64,000 nt of DNA from ZC4RG30 sp039800965. Lineage in GTDB: Bacteria > Pseudomonadota > Gammaproteobacteria > Steroidobacterales > Steroidobacteraceae. The number at the start of each line of letters is the position of its first letter. Within the stretch, counting starts at the first letter, position 1. Positions 1 through 9,179 of this stretch are shown here, in pieces. The DNA lies in contig JBDLPS010000221.1 of assembly GCA_039800965.1 (NCBI GenBank), positions 8,536-72,535 on the forward strand, written 5' to 3'. A program made the translations under genes and the position numbers. The notes beneath the pieces are model-generated. The model was given only the letters and a program-made list of their open reading frames with translations, did no database searches and had not been told where the DNA came from.

Positions 1-1403
<1,403 letters not shown>

Positions 1404-1420
1404 CCCCAGAGGTCGGGTGC

Positions 1421-2788
1421 ATGAGTGCAGGGAAGATCCTTGTTGTCGACGATGAAGCCGACATCCGGACGCTGCTGAAGGAGATCCTGTCCGAGGAAGG
1501 CTACGACGTCGAGGTCGCGGCAGATGCTGCGCAGGCCCGTTCCGCGCGGGCCCGATCACTGCACGATCTCGTGCTGCTCGACATCTGGATGCCCGATACC
1601 GATGGCATCACCCTGCTGCGGGAATGGTCCCTGGCCGCGATGGATGACTGCCCGGTGGTGATGATGTCCGGCCACGGCACGGTGGAGACCGCCGTCGAGG
1701 CGACTCGACTCGGTGCCTTCGATTTCGTCGAGAAGCCGCTTTCGCTCGCCAAGTTGCTGCGCACCGTCCAGCGCGCGCTGGATGCCGGCAAGCGCCGGCG
1801 CCTGGCATCACGCGCGGGCACCGGTCCCTTGCTGGCGACGGTCGGCAAGAGTCGCGTGATGCAGGACCTGCGTGCGGAACTGACGCGCCTTGCCCCGCAT
1901 GCATCGCCCTTGCTGCTCAGCGGCGAGCCTGGCAGCGGCCGCGAGGCGCTCGCCCGCTTCGTGCACGATACGGGTCCCCGTGCAGGCAAGCCCTTCGTCA
2001 GCTGCATCGCCAGTTCGATCGCCGACGCGGATGCCGAGGCGCAGCTGTTCGGCAGCGAGTCCGCCGGCATCGCTTCGCCGGGTCTGCTGGAGCGCGCGGA
2101 CGGTGGCACGCTTTTCCTGAGTGGTATCGAGGATCTCGCGCCGCAGGCCCAGAAGGCACTCTTCGGCGTGCTGGAGGGTGGGAGCTACCGCCGCATCGGC
2201 GGCAGCACGACGCTGGCCCTCGGGACGCGATTGATTTCGACCGCGCGGCCCGGCGTTGAATCCCGTGCCGGCGTCGATGGTGGCGTGCGGCGCGACCTCC
2301 TGGCGCAACTCGCCTCGCTGGTCGTGAGGGTGCCGCCCCTGCGTGATTACGCGGAGGACGTGCCGGAACTGCTGCGTTACTGCGTCGACCGCCTGGTGGA
2401 CACCGAGGGCCTGCCATTCCGGCGGTTCAGCGTGGCCGCCCAGAACCGCCTGCGCAATTACCCGTGGCCGGACAACGTGCGGGAGTTGCGCAGCCTCGTG
2501 CGACGCATGTTGATCCGCGGCGGCGCGGAGGAAATCACCCTCGTCGAGATCGAACGCGAGCTTGCGACGCATGCGCCCCAGGACGAACCACTGGTGAAGC
2601 AGGACCTGCTGGCGCTGCCGCTGCGCGAGGCACGCGAGCAGTTCGAGCGGGCTTACCTGCAGCAGCAGCTGCAGTTGTGCAACGGCAAGGTTGGCCAGCT
2701 TGCCAAGCGCGTCGGCATGGAGCGCACGCACCTCTACCGCAAGCTGCGGTCCCTGGGGATCGATTTCCGGCAGGCGACGGACGACTGA
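1421..2788 (+). CDS. ntrX: Response regulator NtrX with degenerate AAA+ domain
   Basis: 455-residue regulator paired with the NtrY kinase. Order: receiver domain (1-120) with the DD pair, the phosphorylated Asp in LLDIWMPD and the Lys in FVEKPL; an AAA+ domain (about 140-370); a Fis-type helix-turn-helix at the C-terminus (KVGQLAKRVGMERTHLYRKL). The AAA+ domain departs from sigma-54 activators. The GAFTGA loop that contacts sigma-54 is missing: after LFG at 209-211 the chain runs directly to LLERADGG. Walker A reads GEPGSGRE (168-175), with Arg for Lys. Walker B reads TLFLSG (230-235), where TLFLDE is usual. It probably binds DNA without activating sigma-54 RNA polymerase. I chose the ATG at 1421 because the receiver domain begins there; the reading frame extends upstream into ntrY. 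Confidence 0.9.
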   Translation: MSAGKILVVDDEADIRTLLKEILSEEGYDVEVAADAAQARSARARSLHDLVLLDIWMPDTDGITLLREWSLAAMDDCPVVMMSGHGTVETAVEATRLGAFDFVEKPLSLAKLLRTVQRALDAGKRRRLASRAGTGPLLATVGKSRVMQDLRAELTRLAPHASPLLLSGEPGSGREALARFVHDTGPRAGKPFVSCIASSIADADAEAQLFGSESAGIASPGLLERADGGTLFLSGIEDLAPQAQKALFGVLEGGSYRRIGGSTTLALGTRLISTARPGVESRAGVDGGVRRDLLAQLASLVVRVPPLRDYAEDVPELLRYCVDRLVDTEGLPFRRFSVAAQNRLRNYPWPDNVRELRSLVRRMLIRGGAEEITLVEIERELATHAPQDEPLVKQDLLALPLREAREQFERAYLQQQLQLCNGKVGQLAKRVGMERTHLYRKLRSLGIDFRQATDD

Positions 2789-2797
2789 TGGCCAGGT

Positions 2798-2823
2798 ACC
2801 GGGGCGGCCTGCGCCGCCCCGGT
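2798..2823. terminator. Perfect hairpin between convergent ntrX and amtB
   Basis: An 11-bp perfect inverted repeat, ACCGGGGCGGC (2798-2808) and GCCGCCCCGGT (2813-2823), with a 4-nt loop, fills most of the 43-bp gap between the two stop codons. No clear U-run follows on either strand, so it is a strong GC hairpin that could serve both directions rather than a textbook intrinsic terminator. Confidence 0.55.
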
Positions 2824-2831
2824 CGCCCGGT

Positions 2832-4055
2832 TCAGCCGATGTAGCCGCGCTCGCCGTGTTCGGCGAGGTCCAGTCCTTCGGATTCGTTCTCGTCCGAGAC
2901 GCGCAGTCCAAGCGTGGCATCCAGCGACTTGAGCAGCAGCCAGGTGACCAGTCCGCACCAGGCCGCCGTCACGGCGATGCCGAGCGCCTGCGCGCCGAGC
3001 TGGCCGACGATGTCCTGTTGCACGCTGAAGCCCGTGCCGCCCAGCGCTGTCGAGGCGAAGACCGCCGTCAGCAGCGAACCGATCACGCCGCCCACGCCAT
3101 GCACGGGCGATACATCCAGCGAATCGTCGATGCGCAGCACGCGCTTCACCACCTGCGTCGCGAAATAGCAGACCGTGCCGGCGACAAGGCCGATCGCGAC
3201 GGCGCCCAGCGGGCTGACGTAGCCCGAGGCCGGCGTGATGGTGCCCAGTCCGGCCACAACGCCGGTCAGCAGGCCCAGCACGCTCGGCTTGCCGTAGTGC
3301 CGCCACTCGATGAGCATCCATGCCAGCGCGCCGGAGCAGGCGCCGAGGTGGGTCGCCAGGATCGCCATGCCGGCGGTGCCGTTCGCCGCCAGCGCACTGC
3401 CGCCGTTGAAACCGAACCAGCCCACCCACAGCATGCCCGCGCCCATCGCGACGACAGGCAGGCTGTGCGGCGGCATCGGAACCTGCGGGAAGCCGCGGCG
3501 GTTGCCGATCACCTTGGCACAGACCAGCGCCGCCACGCCGGCATTCACGTGCACGACGATGCCGCCAGCGAAGTCCATCACGCCGAGCTTCGCGAGCCAG
3601 CCATTGCCCCAGATCCAGTGCGCCACCGGCACGTAGACGAGCAGCAGCCACAGCGCGCTGAACCACAACACCACGCTGAATCGCGTGCGCTCGGCATAGC
3701 CACCGATCACCAGGGCCGGGGTGATGACGGCGAAGGTCAGCTGGAACATGAAGAACACGGGTTCGGGCAGCGTGCCGACGAGGCTCGAGGCCGTCACCCC
3801 CGACAGGAAGGCCCGGTCCAGGCTGCCGATCAGCGCGTTGCTGGCACCACCGTCGCGGAAGGCCAGTCCGTAGCCCGCCGCGAGCCACACGAGCGACGCG
3901 ATGCAGGTGATCGCGAAGCACTGGATCAGGATCGACAGCACGTTCTTGCTGCGGACGAGACCGCCATAGAAAAGCGCGAGTCCAGGAAGCGTCATGAACA
4001 GGACGAGGGCGGAAGCGCAGATGATCCACGCCGTGTCGGCGGCATTGAAGGCCAT
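2832..4055 (-). CDS. amtB: Ammonium transporter, Amt family
   Basis: 407-residue inner-membrane ammonium channel with about eleven hydrophobic helices. Family signatures are visible: ALFYGGLVRSKN near the N-terminus, HWIWGNGWL with the pore region, the DFAGGIVVHVNAG block, WFGFNGGSAL, and the conserved pore histidine in SPVHGVGGVIGSL. It takes up ammonium and is normally gated by a GlnK-type P-II protein. No P-II gene is adjacent here; the only one in the window is at 25027. The ATG at 4055 starts directly at the conserved N-terminus. The 303 bp upstream hold two NtrC-like dyads, suggesting nitrogen-limitation control. It is convergent with ntrX. Confidence 0.93.
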   Translation of the reverse strand: MAFNAADTAWIICASALVLFMTLPGLALFYGGLVRSKNVLSILIQCFAITCIASLVWLAAGYGLAFRDGGASNALIGSLDRAFLSGVTASSLVGTLPEPVFFMFQLTFAVITPALVIGGYAERTRFSVVLWFSALWLLLVYVPVAHWIWGNGWLAKLGVMDFAGGIVVHVNAGVAALVCAKVIGNRRGFPQVPMPPHSLPVVAMGAGMLWVGWFGFNGGSALAANGTAGMAILATHLGACSGALAWMLIEWRHYGKPSVLGLLTGVVAGLGTITPASGYVSPLGAVAIGLVAGTVCYFATQVVKRVLRIDDSLDVSPVHGVGGVIGSLLTAVFASTALGGTGFSVQQDIVGQLGAQALGIAVTAAWCGLVTWLLLKSLDATLGLRVSDENESEGLDLAEHGERGYIG

Positions 4056-4188
4056 GGAGCGTCACCGGTGGGGGAAGTTGTGCGGCATTCTGCACCAGCC
4101 AACGGTGGGTACAAGATGCCGCAACCCACTGATTGCGCTCGGAAATAGGGCGAGTTCAGCCCGTGGCCGCGGGCAACTCGTCCGCTTT

Positions 4189-4205
4189 CGCACCATTCTG
4201 GTGCA
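4189..4205. promoter_or_regulatory. NtrC-like binding site upstream of amtB (site 1)
   Basis: CGCACC-ATTCT-GGTGCA matches the enteric NtrC consensus TGCACC-N5-GGTGCA at 11 of 12 specified positions. It lies about 135 bp upstream of the amtB start, a normal enhancer distance. The biological context (an ammonium transporter gene) fits. The sequence match is seen; binding is inferred. Confidence 0.55.
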
Positions 4206-4294
4206 TCAATCCATCGCTGGAAGCGCCTGGTTGGCGCCCATGGCGCGGCTGGAGACTCCCTCGGGTGCGTCCGCGGAAACGCGGAGGCTCGTTT

Positions 4295-4311
4295 TGCACC
4301 GTCACGGAGCG
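4295..4311. promoter_or_regulatory. NtrC-like binding site upstream of amtB (site 2)
   Basis: TGCACC-GTCAC-GGAGCG matches 10 of 12 specified positions of the NtrC consensus. It lies 106 bp further from amtB than site 1. Paired sites are common in NtrC enhancers, which supports both, although this one is the weaker match. Confidence 0.4.
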
Positions 4312-4358
4312 TCGCATCATCGGCCGTGCGGGGCGCGCACCATGAGTGGGCGCCGGAC

Positions 4359-4940
4359 CTAATCTCCTACGCGAGTGACGATCGGCTCGATGTCCACCCG
4401 GTGCAACTGGTCGCGCATGCGGTTGAGTTGGTCCAGGTTGCCAATGGGACCGATGCGGATGCGGTGCCACACGTCGTCGTCGACCGACACCCGCTGCAGC
4501 GTTGCAGCGATGCCGAGCTTCGCGAGCCTGGCGCGGGCGCGCTCCGCGTCCTCGATCTCGCGGAACGTGCCGGCCTGCAGGACGTAGGTCCCTGGCTGGT
4601 CGATCCTGGAAGCGGGTTGTTCGCGACGGGCGCCCTGCCCCTTCTCGGGCGGCACGACCTCGTCCTTCAGCAGCTTGTCGTAGAAGTCGAACTGCTGAGG
4701 CGGCGGCTCGTCGTTGGCCTCGGGTTTGCGGTTGTCCGTGCCGGCGGCCTCGCGCGTTGCCGATTTCTTGGAGCCGCCGGCATCAGGCGGCGCGCCGCGG
4801 TGATCCTTCACGTAGACCAGCACTGCGACGAGCAGGCCTACGGCAAGGCCGATGCCCATGTCGCGCCAGCGGCCCGCGTTGGCCTGTCGCCGGGCCATCG
4901 GGGTCTTGAAGTCGCGCGTCGTCAGCCGCGGGCCCGGCAT
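4359..4940 (-). CDS. SPOR-domain cell-division-type membrane protein
   Basis: 193-residue single-pass protein. A short basic cytoplasmic segment precedes one membrane helix (about residues 28-43, IGIGLAVGLLVAVLVYV-like), a charged, proline-containing periplasmic linker (45-110), and a C-terminal SPOR domain (about 115-190) that starts at TYVLQAGTF and ends near EPIVTRVG. SPOR domains bind denuded septal peptidoglycan, as in FtsN and DedD. The gene begins 2 bp after the argS stop, in the same order as in many Gammaproteobacteria, so the two are co-transcribed. The overall layout is FtsN-like, but without the FtsN essential region identified I leave it unnamed. A second possible start is the Met at residue 15. 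Confidence 0.8.
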   Translation of the reverse strand: MPGPRLTTRDFKTPMARRQANAGRWRDMGIGLAVGLLVAVLVYVKDHRGAPPDAGGSKKSATREAAGTDNRKPEANDEPPPQQFDFYDKLLKDEVVPPEKGQGARREQPASRIDQPGTYVLQAGTFREIEDAERARARLAKLGIAATLQRVSVDDDVWHRIRIGPIGNLDQLNRMRDQLHRVDIEPIVTRVGD

Positions 4941-4942
4941 TG

Positions 4943-6703
4943 CTACATCGTCTCCGGTGCGGACACGCCCAGCAGATGCAGGCCGTTGCGCACGACCTGC
5001 TGCGTGGCGAGCACGAGCGCCAGGCGCGCGTTGCGCAGGGCGTCGTCCTCGACGATGAACTGCTCGGCGTTGTAGTAGGTGTGGAAAGCGTTCGCCAGTT
5101 CGCGCAGGTAGTGCACCAGCGAATGTGGCGCGCGGTGCGCCCCCGCGACCGCCACGATCTCCGGATAGCGGCCCAGTTGCGTCAACAGTGCTGCTTCATG
5201 CGAGGTGGACAGCAGCCCGAGGCTGGCCATGCCGCTGGCCGCGTCGTAGGCGTGGCCCTTGGATGCCAGCTGGCGCAGCACCGAGGCCACGCGCGCGTGC
5301 GCGTACTGGATGTAGTAGACCGGGTTGTCGTTGGTGCGCGACTTCGCCAGCGTCATGTCGAAGTCGAGATGCTGGTCGTTGCCGCGCATCACGTAGAAGA
5401 AACGGCAGGCGTCGTTGCCCACCTCGTTGCGCAGTTCGCGCAGCGTGATGAATTCGCCCGAGCGCGTGGACATCTGCGCCTTCTCGCCGTCGCGGAACAG
5501 CGTGACGAACTGCACCAGCAGCGCTTCGAGCGAATCACCCGGCTCGCCCATGGCCGTGAGGCCGGCGCGCACGCGCGCGACATAGCCGTGGTGGTCCGAG
5601 CCCAGGATGTCGAGCAACACGTCGAAGCCGCGCTCGCGCTTTTCGAGGTGGTAGGCGATGTCGGAGGCGAAGTAGGTCTTCACGCCGTTCTCGCGCACGA
5701 CCACGCGATCCTTGTCGTCACCGAAGGTCGTGGCACGGAACCACAGTGCGCCGTCCTTCTCGTACACGTGGTCGTGCTGCGCAAGGCGATGCAGCGCGCG
5801 GTCGATGGCGCCGTTGTCGGCCAGCGAGCGTTCCGAGTACCAGCGGTCGAAGGTGACGCCGAATTCCGCGAGGTCGTTTTCGATGTCGGCGAGGATCGCC
5901 TTGAGGCCCAGGTCGAGCACGCCGCGGAAGGCCGTCTCGCCGATCAACTGCTTCGCGCGCGAGATCACCGCATCGATGTAGGCGTCCTTGTCGCCGCCTT
6001 CCGGTTCGTCAGGCGGCAGGTTGCCGAACAGTTCTCCTTCGGCGCGCTGCAGGGTGTCGCCGGCCATCTGCAGCAGTTCCGCCGCGATTTCGCGGACGTA
6101 CTCGCCCTTGTAGCCGTTTGACGGGAAACGGAAGGTCTCGCCGCAGGCCTCGAGGTAACGCATCCATACGCTGACCGCGAGGATGTCCATCTGGCGGCCC
6201 GCATCGTTGATGTAGTACTCGCGATGCACCTGCCAGCCGTTGGCGGCGAGCAGGTTTGCGACGCTGGCGCCGAAGGCACCGTGGCGGCCGTGGCCGACAT
6301 GCAGGGGGCCCGTAGGGTTGGACGAGACGAATTCGACGAGGATCTTGCGGTCCGCGCCGCTTGCGTTGCGGCCGAAGGCATCGCCCAGTTCGTGGATCTG
6401 GCGCACGACCTGGGCCTGTGCGTCGCCGGCGAGGAAGAAGTTGATGAAGCCGGCGCCCGCGACCTCCACCTTCGTGACCTGGGGGGAGGCGGGCAGTGCA
6501 TCGACGATCGCCAGCGCGAGGTCACGCGGCTTGAGGCCGGCACCCTTCGCAAGTCGCATGGCGATGTTGGTGGCGAAGTCGCCGTTGGCCGGATCGCGCG
6601 TGCGCTCGATCACGATGTTCTGCGGGTCCACGGCCGACGGCAGCAGGGTGCCGGTCAGGCGCGCCAGGGCTTCCATCAGCAATTGCTCGAGCGCTTGCTT
6701 CAA
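4943..6703 (-). CDS. argS: Arginyl-tRNA synthetase
   Basis: 586-residue class I aminoacyl-tRNA synthetase that charges tRNA-Arg in the cytoplasm. Visible landmarks: the N-terminal additional domain (1-110), the HIGH-type signature PLHVGHGRHGAFG following EFVSSNPTGP, the active-site Rossmann fold, MSTRSGEFITLREL in the KMSKS-loop region, and the helical anticodon-binding domain at the C-terminus, ending HLLGVSAPETM. Length is normal for the family. It lies 78 bp downstream of priA on the same strand and 2 bp upstream of the SPOR gene. Confidence 0.96.
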   Translation of the reverse strand: MKQALEQLLMEALARLTGTLLPSAVDPQNIVIERTRDPANGDFATNIAMRLAKGAGLKPRDLALAIVDALPASPQVTKVEVAGAGFINFFLAGDAQAQVVRQIHELGDAFGRNASGADRKILVEFVSSNPTGPLHVGHGRHGAFGASVANLLAANGWQVHREYYINDAGRQMDILAVSVWMRYLEACGETFRFPSNGYKGEYVREIAAELLQMAGDTLQRAEGELFGNLPPDEPEGGDKDAYIDAVISRAKQLIGETAFRGVLDLGLKAILADIENDLAEFGVTFDRWYSERSLADNGAIDRALHRLAQHDHVYEKDGALWFRATTFGDDKDRVVVRENGVKTYFASDIAYHLEKRERGFDVLLDILGSDHHGYVARVRAGLTAMGEPGDSLEALLVQFVTLFRDGEKAQMSTRSGEFITLRELRNEVGNDACRFFYVMRGNDQHLDFDMTLAKSRTNDNPVYYIQYAHARVASVLRQLASKGHAYDAASGMASLGLLSTSHEAALLTQLGRYPEIVAVAGAHRAPHSLVHYLRELANAFHTYYNAEQFIVEDDALRNARLALVLATQQVVRNGLHLLGVSAPETM

Positions 6704-6781
6704 GTCGGTCTTCCAGGTTGGTCGGGTGCCGGGTCGGCGTGGGCCGCAAGTGTACCTTTTCGACGCTGTGGCTGGCCCGTC

Positions 6782-8983
6782 CTAGAAGACTTCGAGTGGG
6801 TCGACGTCCAGCGCCCAGCGGACGTCGCGCGCCGCCGGCAGTTGCTCGACCTGCGGCAGCCATGTCGCCAGGAAGCGCTGCAGGGAGGGTCGGTCGCCGC
6901 TCTCCACCAGCAGTTGCGCATGGTGGCGCCCGGCCTTGCGGACCATTGCCGCGGGGACCGGGCCGCGCAGCGCGACGGCGCGCGGCGCACCCGCGAGATG
7001 CCGCGCCACAGCCAGGAAGTCGATCGCGGCCGTCGGTGCGATTCCCGACGCCCGCAGCAAGGCCAGCCTGCCATAGGGCGGCCACTTTGCTGCCGCTCGC
7101 TCCGGCAGGGCCTGGCGTGCGAAGCCGCCATAGCCCTCGGCAAGCAGTGCCGCAAGCAGCGGATGTTCGGGGAACTCGGTCTGGATGAGCACTTCGCCCG
7201 GGCGCGAGGCACGGCCTGCACGGCCCGCGACCTGCACCACGGTCTGCGCGAGGCGTTCGGCCGCGCGGAAGTCGGTGCTGAAGAGGCTCTGGTCCGCGTT
7301 CAATACCCCGACCAGGGTTACGTCCGGGAAGTGGTGGCCCTTGGTCAGCATCTGCGTGCCGACGAGGATCCGTGCCTCGCCCGAGGTCACGCGGTCGATG
7401 GCGGCCTCCAGTTCGTCGGGGTGACGCACGCTGTCACGGTCGAAACGGGCGATCGGGTATCCGGGGAAGCGTTCGGCGAGCGTTTCCTCGACGCGTTCGG
7501 TGCCGTGGCCCAGCGGTTTCACACCGTGGCCGCAGCGTGGGCACCGCGGGGGCAAAGCACTTTCCGCGCCACAATGATGGCAGGACAGTCGCTGTTCCCG
7601 CTGGTGCAGCGTCATGCGCGCGTCGCAATGGGTGCATGCAGCGGTCCAGCCGCAGCCCTGGCACAGCAAGGTCGGTGCGTAGCCCCGGCGGTTGATGAAC
7701 ACCAGCACCTGTCCGCCAGCGTCCAGATGCCGCTCGATCGCAGAGCAGAGCGGCGCCGAAAGGCCGCGGTGCACGGCGTGCGCGCGCAGGTCGACCAGCC
7801 GCAGCACCGGTGGTTCTGCCGCTCCCGCGCGTTGTGGCAGTGGCAGGCAGGTGGTCTTGCCAAGCTGGACGTTCTGGAGCGATTCGAAAGAGGGCGTCGC
7901 CGAACCCAGCAGCACCGGCACGCCTGCGCGTTGCGCCCGCACGATCGCCAGGTCCCGCGCGTGGTAGCGGAAGCCGCCCTCGTGCTGCTTGAACGATCCG
8001 TCGTGCTCTTCGTCGACGACCACAAGCCCGAGTTCGGGCAGCGGCGCGAACACGGCGGAGCGCGTGCCGATGACGATGCGTGCCTCGCCGCGTGCCGTGC
8101 TGCGCCAGGCCGCCAGCCTTTCCCGGTCCGTCAGCCCGGAGTGCAGCGCGGCGATGGGCACAGCGAAACGGGCACGGAAACGTGCCACAAGCTGTGGCGT
8201 GAGGCCGATCTCCGGGCACAGCACCAGCGCGGTGCGGCCGCGGGCGAGTACCTCGTCGATGATCCGCAGGTAGACCTCGGTCTTGCCGCTGCCTGTCACG
8301 CCATCGAGCAGGAAGCTGCCGAAGCCGCCCAGTGCCGCACGGACGGCATCGAAAGCGGCTTGCTGGCCAGTCGACAGCACATGACCGGCCGTCGCGCGGG
8401 ATGCTGCTGCCTCCGTCGCAGGCGCCGCCCCGAGGCGTTCGATGTCGCACCGTGCATGGCCGCGCTCCAGCAGGGGTCGCATGGCGTCGCGCCATCGGGG
8501 CAGGCTGGCTTGCAGGGCATCGGCGTCCACGGGCCCACGGTCTGCCAGCAGCGCCAGCAGTTCGCGTTGCCGGGGCGCACGCGCGAGCGCGCCGGCCAGC
8601 AGGGCCTCGCGGCCGCTTGCGGTGGCCGACCAGCGACTGATCGCTTCCTGCCCGTCGGCGCCTTCACGCAGCAGCCTGGGCAGCGCGGCCGAAAACACCG
8701 CGCCAACGGGATGGTGGTAGTAGTCCGCCGCCCAGGCCAACAGCGCCATGAGGTCCGCGTCCAGCAGGGGCTCGGTGTCGAGCACCGCAGTGATCGTGCG
8801 CAGTTTCCCGGGTGGCAGGTCGGATTCGGTGGCATGCCCCACCACGAGCCCGACGCGTTCCTGTCGCCCGAATGGAACGCGCACGCGCACGCCCGCGGCG
8901 ACATCGCGCCCGTCGGACCGATAGTCGAGCAGGCGTCGCAGCGGCGTGTCGATCGCCACCTTCAGGATCGGAGCGCTGCTCAC
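6782..8983 (-). CDS. priA: Primosomal replication-restart helicase PriA
   Basis: 733-residue DNA helicase that reloads the replisome at collapsed forks. It has the N-terminal 3'-end-binding domain (1-105), then a helicase core with Walker A GVTGSGKTEVYLR, DEEH box VVDEEHDGSFKQ, helicase motifs GSATPSFESL and QVAGRAGRA, and the paired zinc-binding cysteine motifs (CQGCGW, CTHCDA, CHHCGA, CPRCGH) between the helicase lobes. The frame stays open upstream to a TTG at 9061, but homology starts at APILKVAIDTPL, so the GTG at 8983 is the better start. The DnaA-box-like cluster lies immediately upstream. argS follows on the same strand. Confidence 0.94.
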   Translation of the reverse strand: MSSAPILKVAIDTPLRRLLDYRSDGRDVAAGVRVRVPFGRQERVGLVVGHATESDLPPGKLRTITAVLDTEPLLDADLMALLAWAADYYHHPVGAVFSAALPRLLREGADGQEAISRWSATASGREALLAGALARAPRQRELLALLADRGPVDADALQASLPRWRDAMRPLLERGHARCDIERLGAAPATEAAASRATAGHVLSTGQQAAFDAVRAALGGFGSFLLDGVTGSGKTEVYLRIIDEVLARGRTALVLCPEIGLTPQLVARFRARFAVPIAALHSGLTDRERLAAWRSTARGEARIVIGTRSAVFAPLPELGLVVVDEEHDGSFKQHEGGFRYHARDLAIVRAQRAGVPVLLGSATPSFESLQNVQLGKTTCLPLPQRAGAAEPPVLRLVDLRAHAVHRGLSAPLCSAIERHLDAGGQVLVFINRRGYAPTLLCQGCGWTAACTHCDARMTLHQREQRLSCHHCGAESALPPRCPRCGHGVKPLGHGTERVEETLAERFPGYPIARFDRDSVRHPDELEAAIDRVTSGEARILVGTQMLTKGHHFPDVTLVGVLNADQSLFSTDFRAAERLAQTVVQVAGRAGRASRPGEVLIQTEFPEHPLLAALLAEGYGGFARQALPERAAAKWPPYGRLALLRASGIAPTAAIDFLAVARHLAGAPRAVALRGPVPAAMVRKAGRHHAQLLVESGDRPSLQRFLATWLPQVEQLPAARDVRWALDVDPLEVF

Positions 8984-8996
8984 GGGCCGGTCCGGG

Positions 8997-9031
8997 TTGT
9001 CCACACAAGCTGTGGATAAGTCTGTGGATCG
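8997..9031. promoter_or_regulatory. Cluster of three DnaA-box-like 9-mers upstream of priA
   Basis: TTGTCCACA on the plus strand (8997-9005, one mismatch to TTATCCACA), TGTGGATAA (9011-9019, a perfect DnaA box on the minus strand) and TGTGGATCG (9023-9031, two mismatches) lie within 35 bp, just before the GTG start of priA. The matches are seen. Whether DnaA regulates priA or the next gene from here is inference. Confidence 0.4.
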
Positions 9032-9179
9032 AAACTCGCGCAACGCGTGAAAATGCTGCAATTCCCGGGTTTCATGTCGCGTTGATCAAAAAATGTCCGT
9101 TCGCGGCCACGCCGTTTTCAGCCGAAAGCCCTTGCGGATCAAGACGCTGGGGCTGGTAGTCTGTCCATCATCTCAGGAA

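Larger units (their letters stand above)
4056..4358. other. Upstream region of amtB, no gene
   Basis: 303 bp between the amtB start and the end of the SPOR gene. I find no plausible coding sequence. It contains two dyads resembling NtrC binding sites (listed separately). I looked for the matching -24/-12 sigma-54 element pointing toward amtB between 4056 and 4189 and found no GG-N10-GC pair with a good context, so the promoter type is unresolved. Confidence 0.6.

Noticed and set aside
4056..4189. Sigma-54 promoter for amtB
   Set aside because: I checked each GC dinucleotide on the plus strand for a CC 12 bp further on (the mirror of GG-N10-GC) and found none in a matching context.
6224..9019. 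A 931-codon open frame on the plus strand opposite argS and priA
   Set aside because: The opposite strand encodes two unmistakable proteins, and this frame has no recognisable motif. It is a shadow frame.
8984..9061. Longer priA starting at TTG 9061
   Set aside because: The extra 26 residues have no family similarity and would put the DnaA-box cluster inside the gene. The GTG at 8983 fits the conserved N-terminus.
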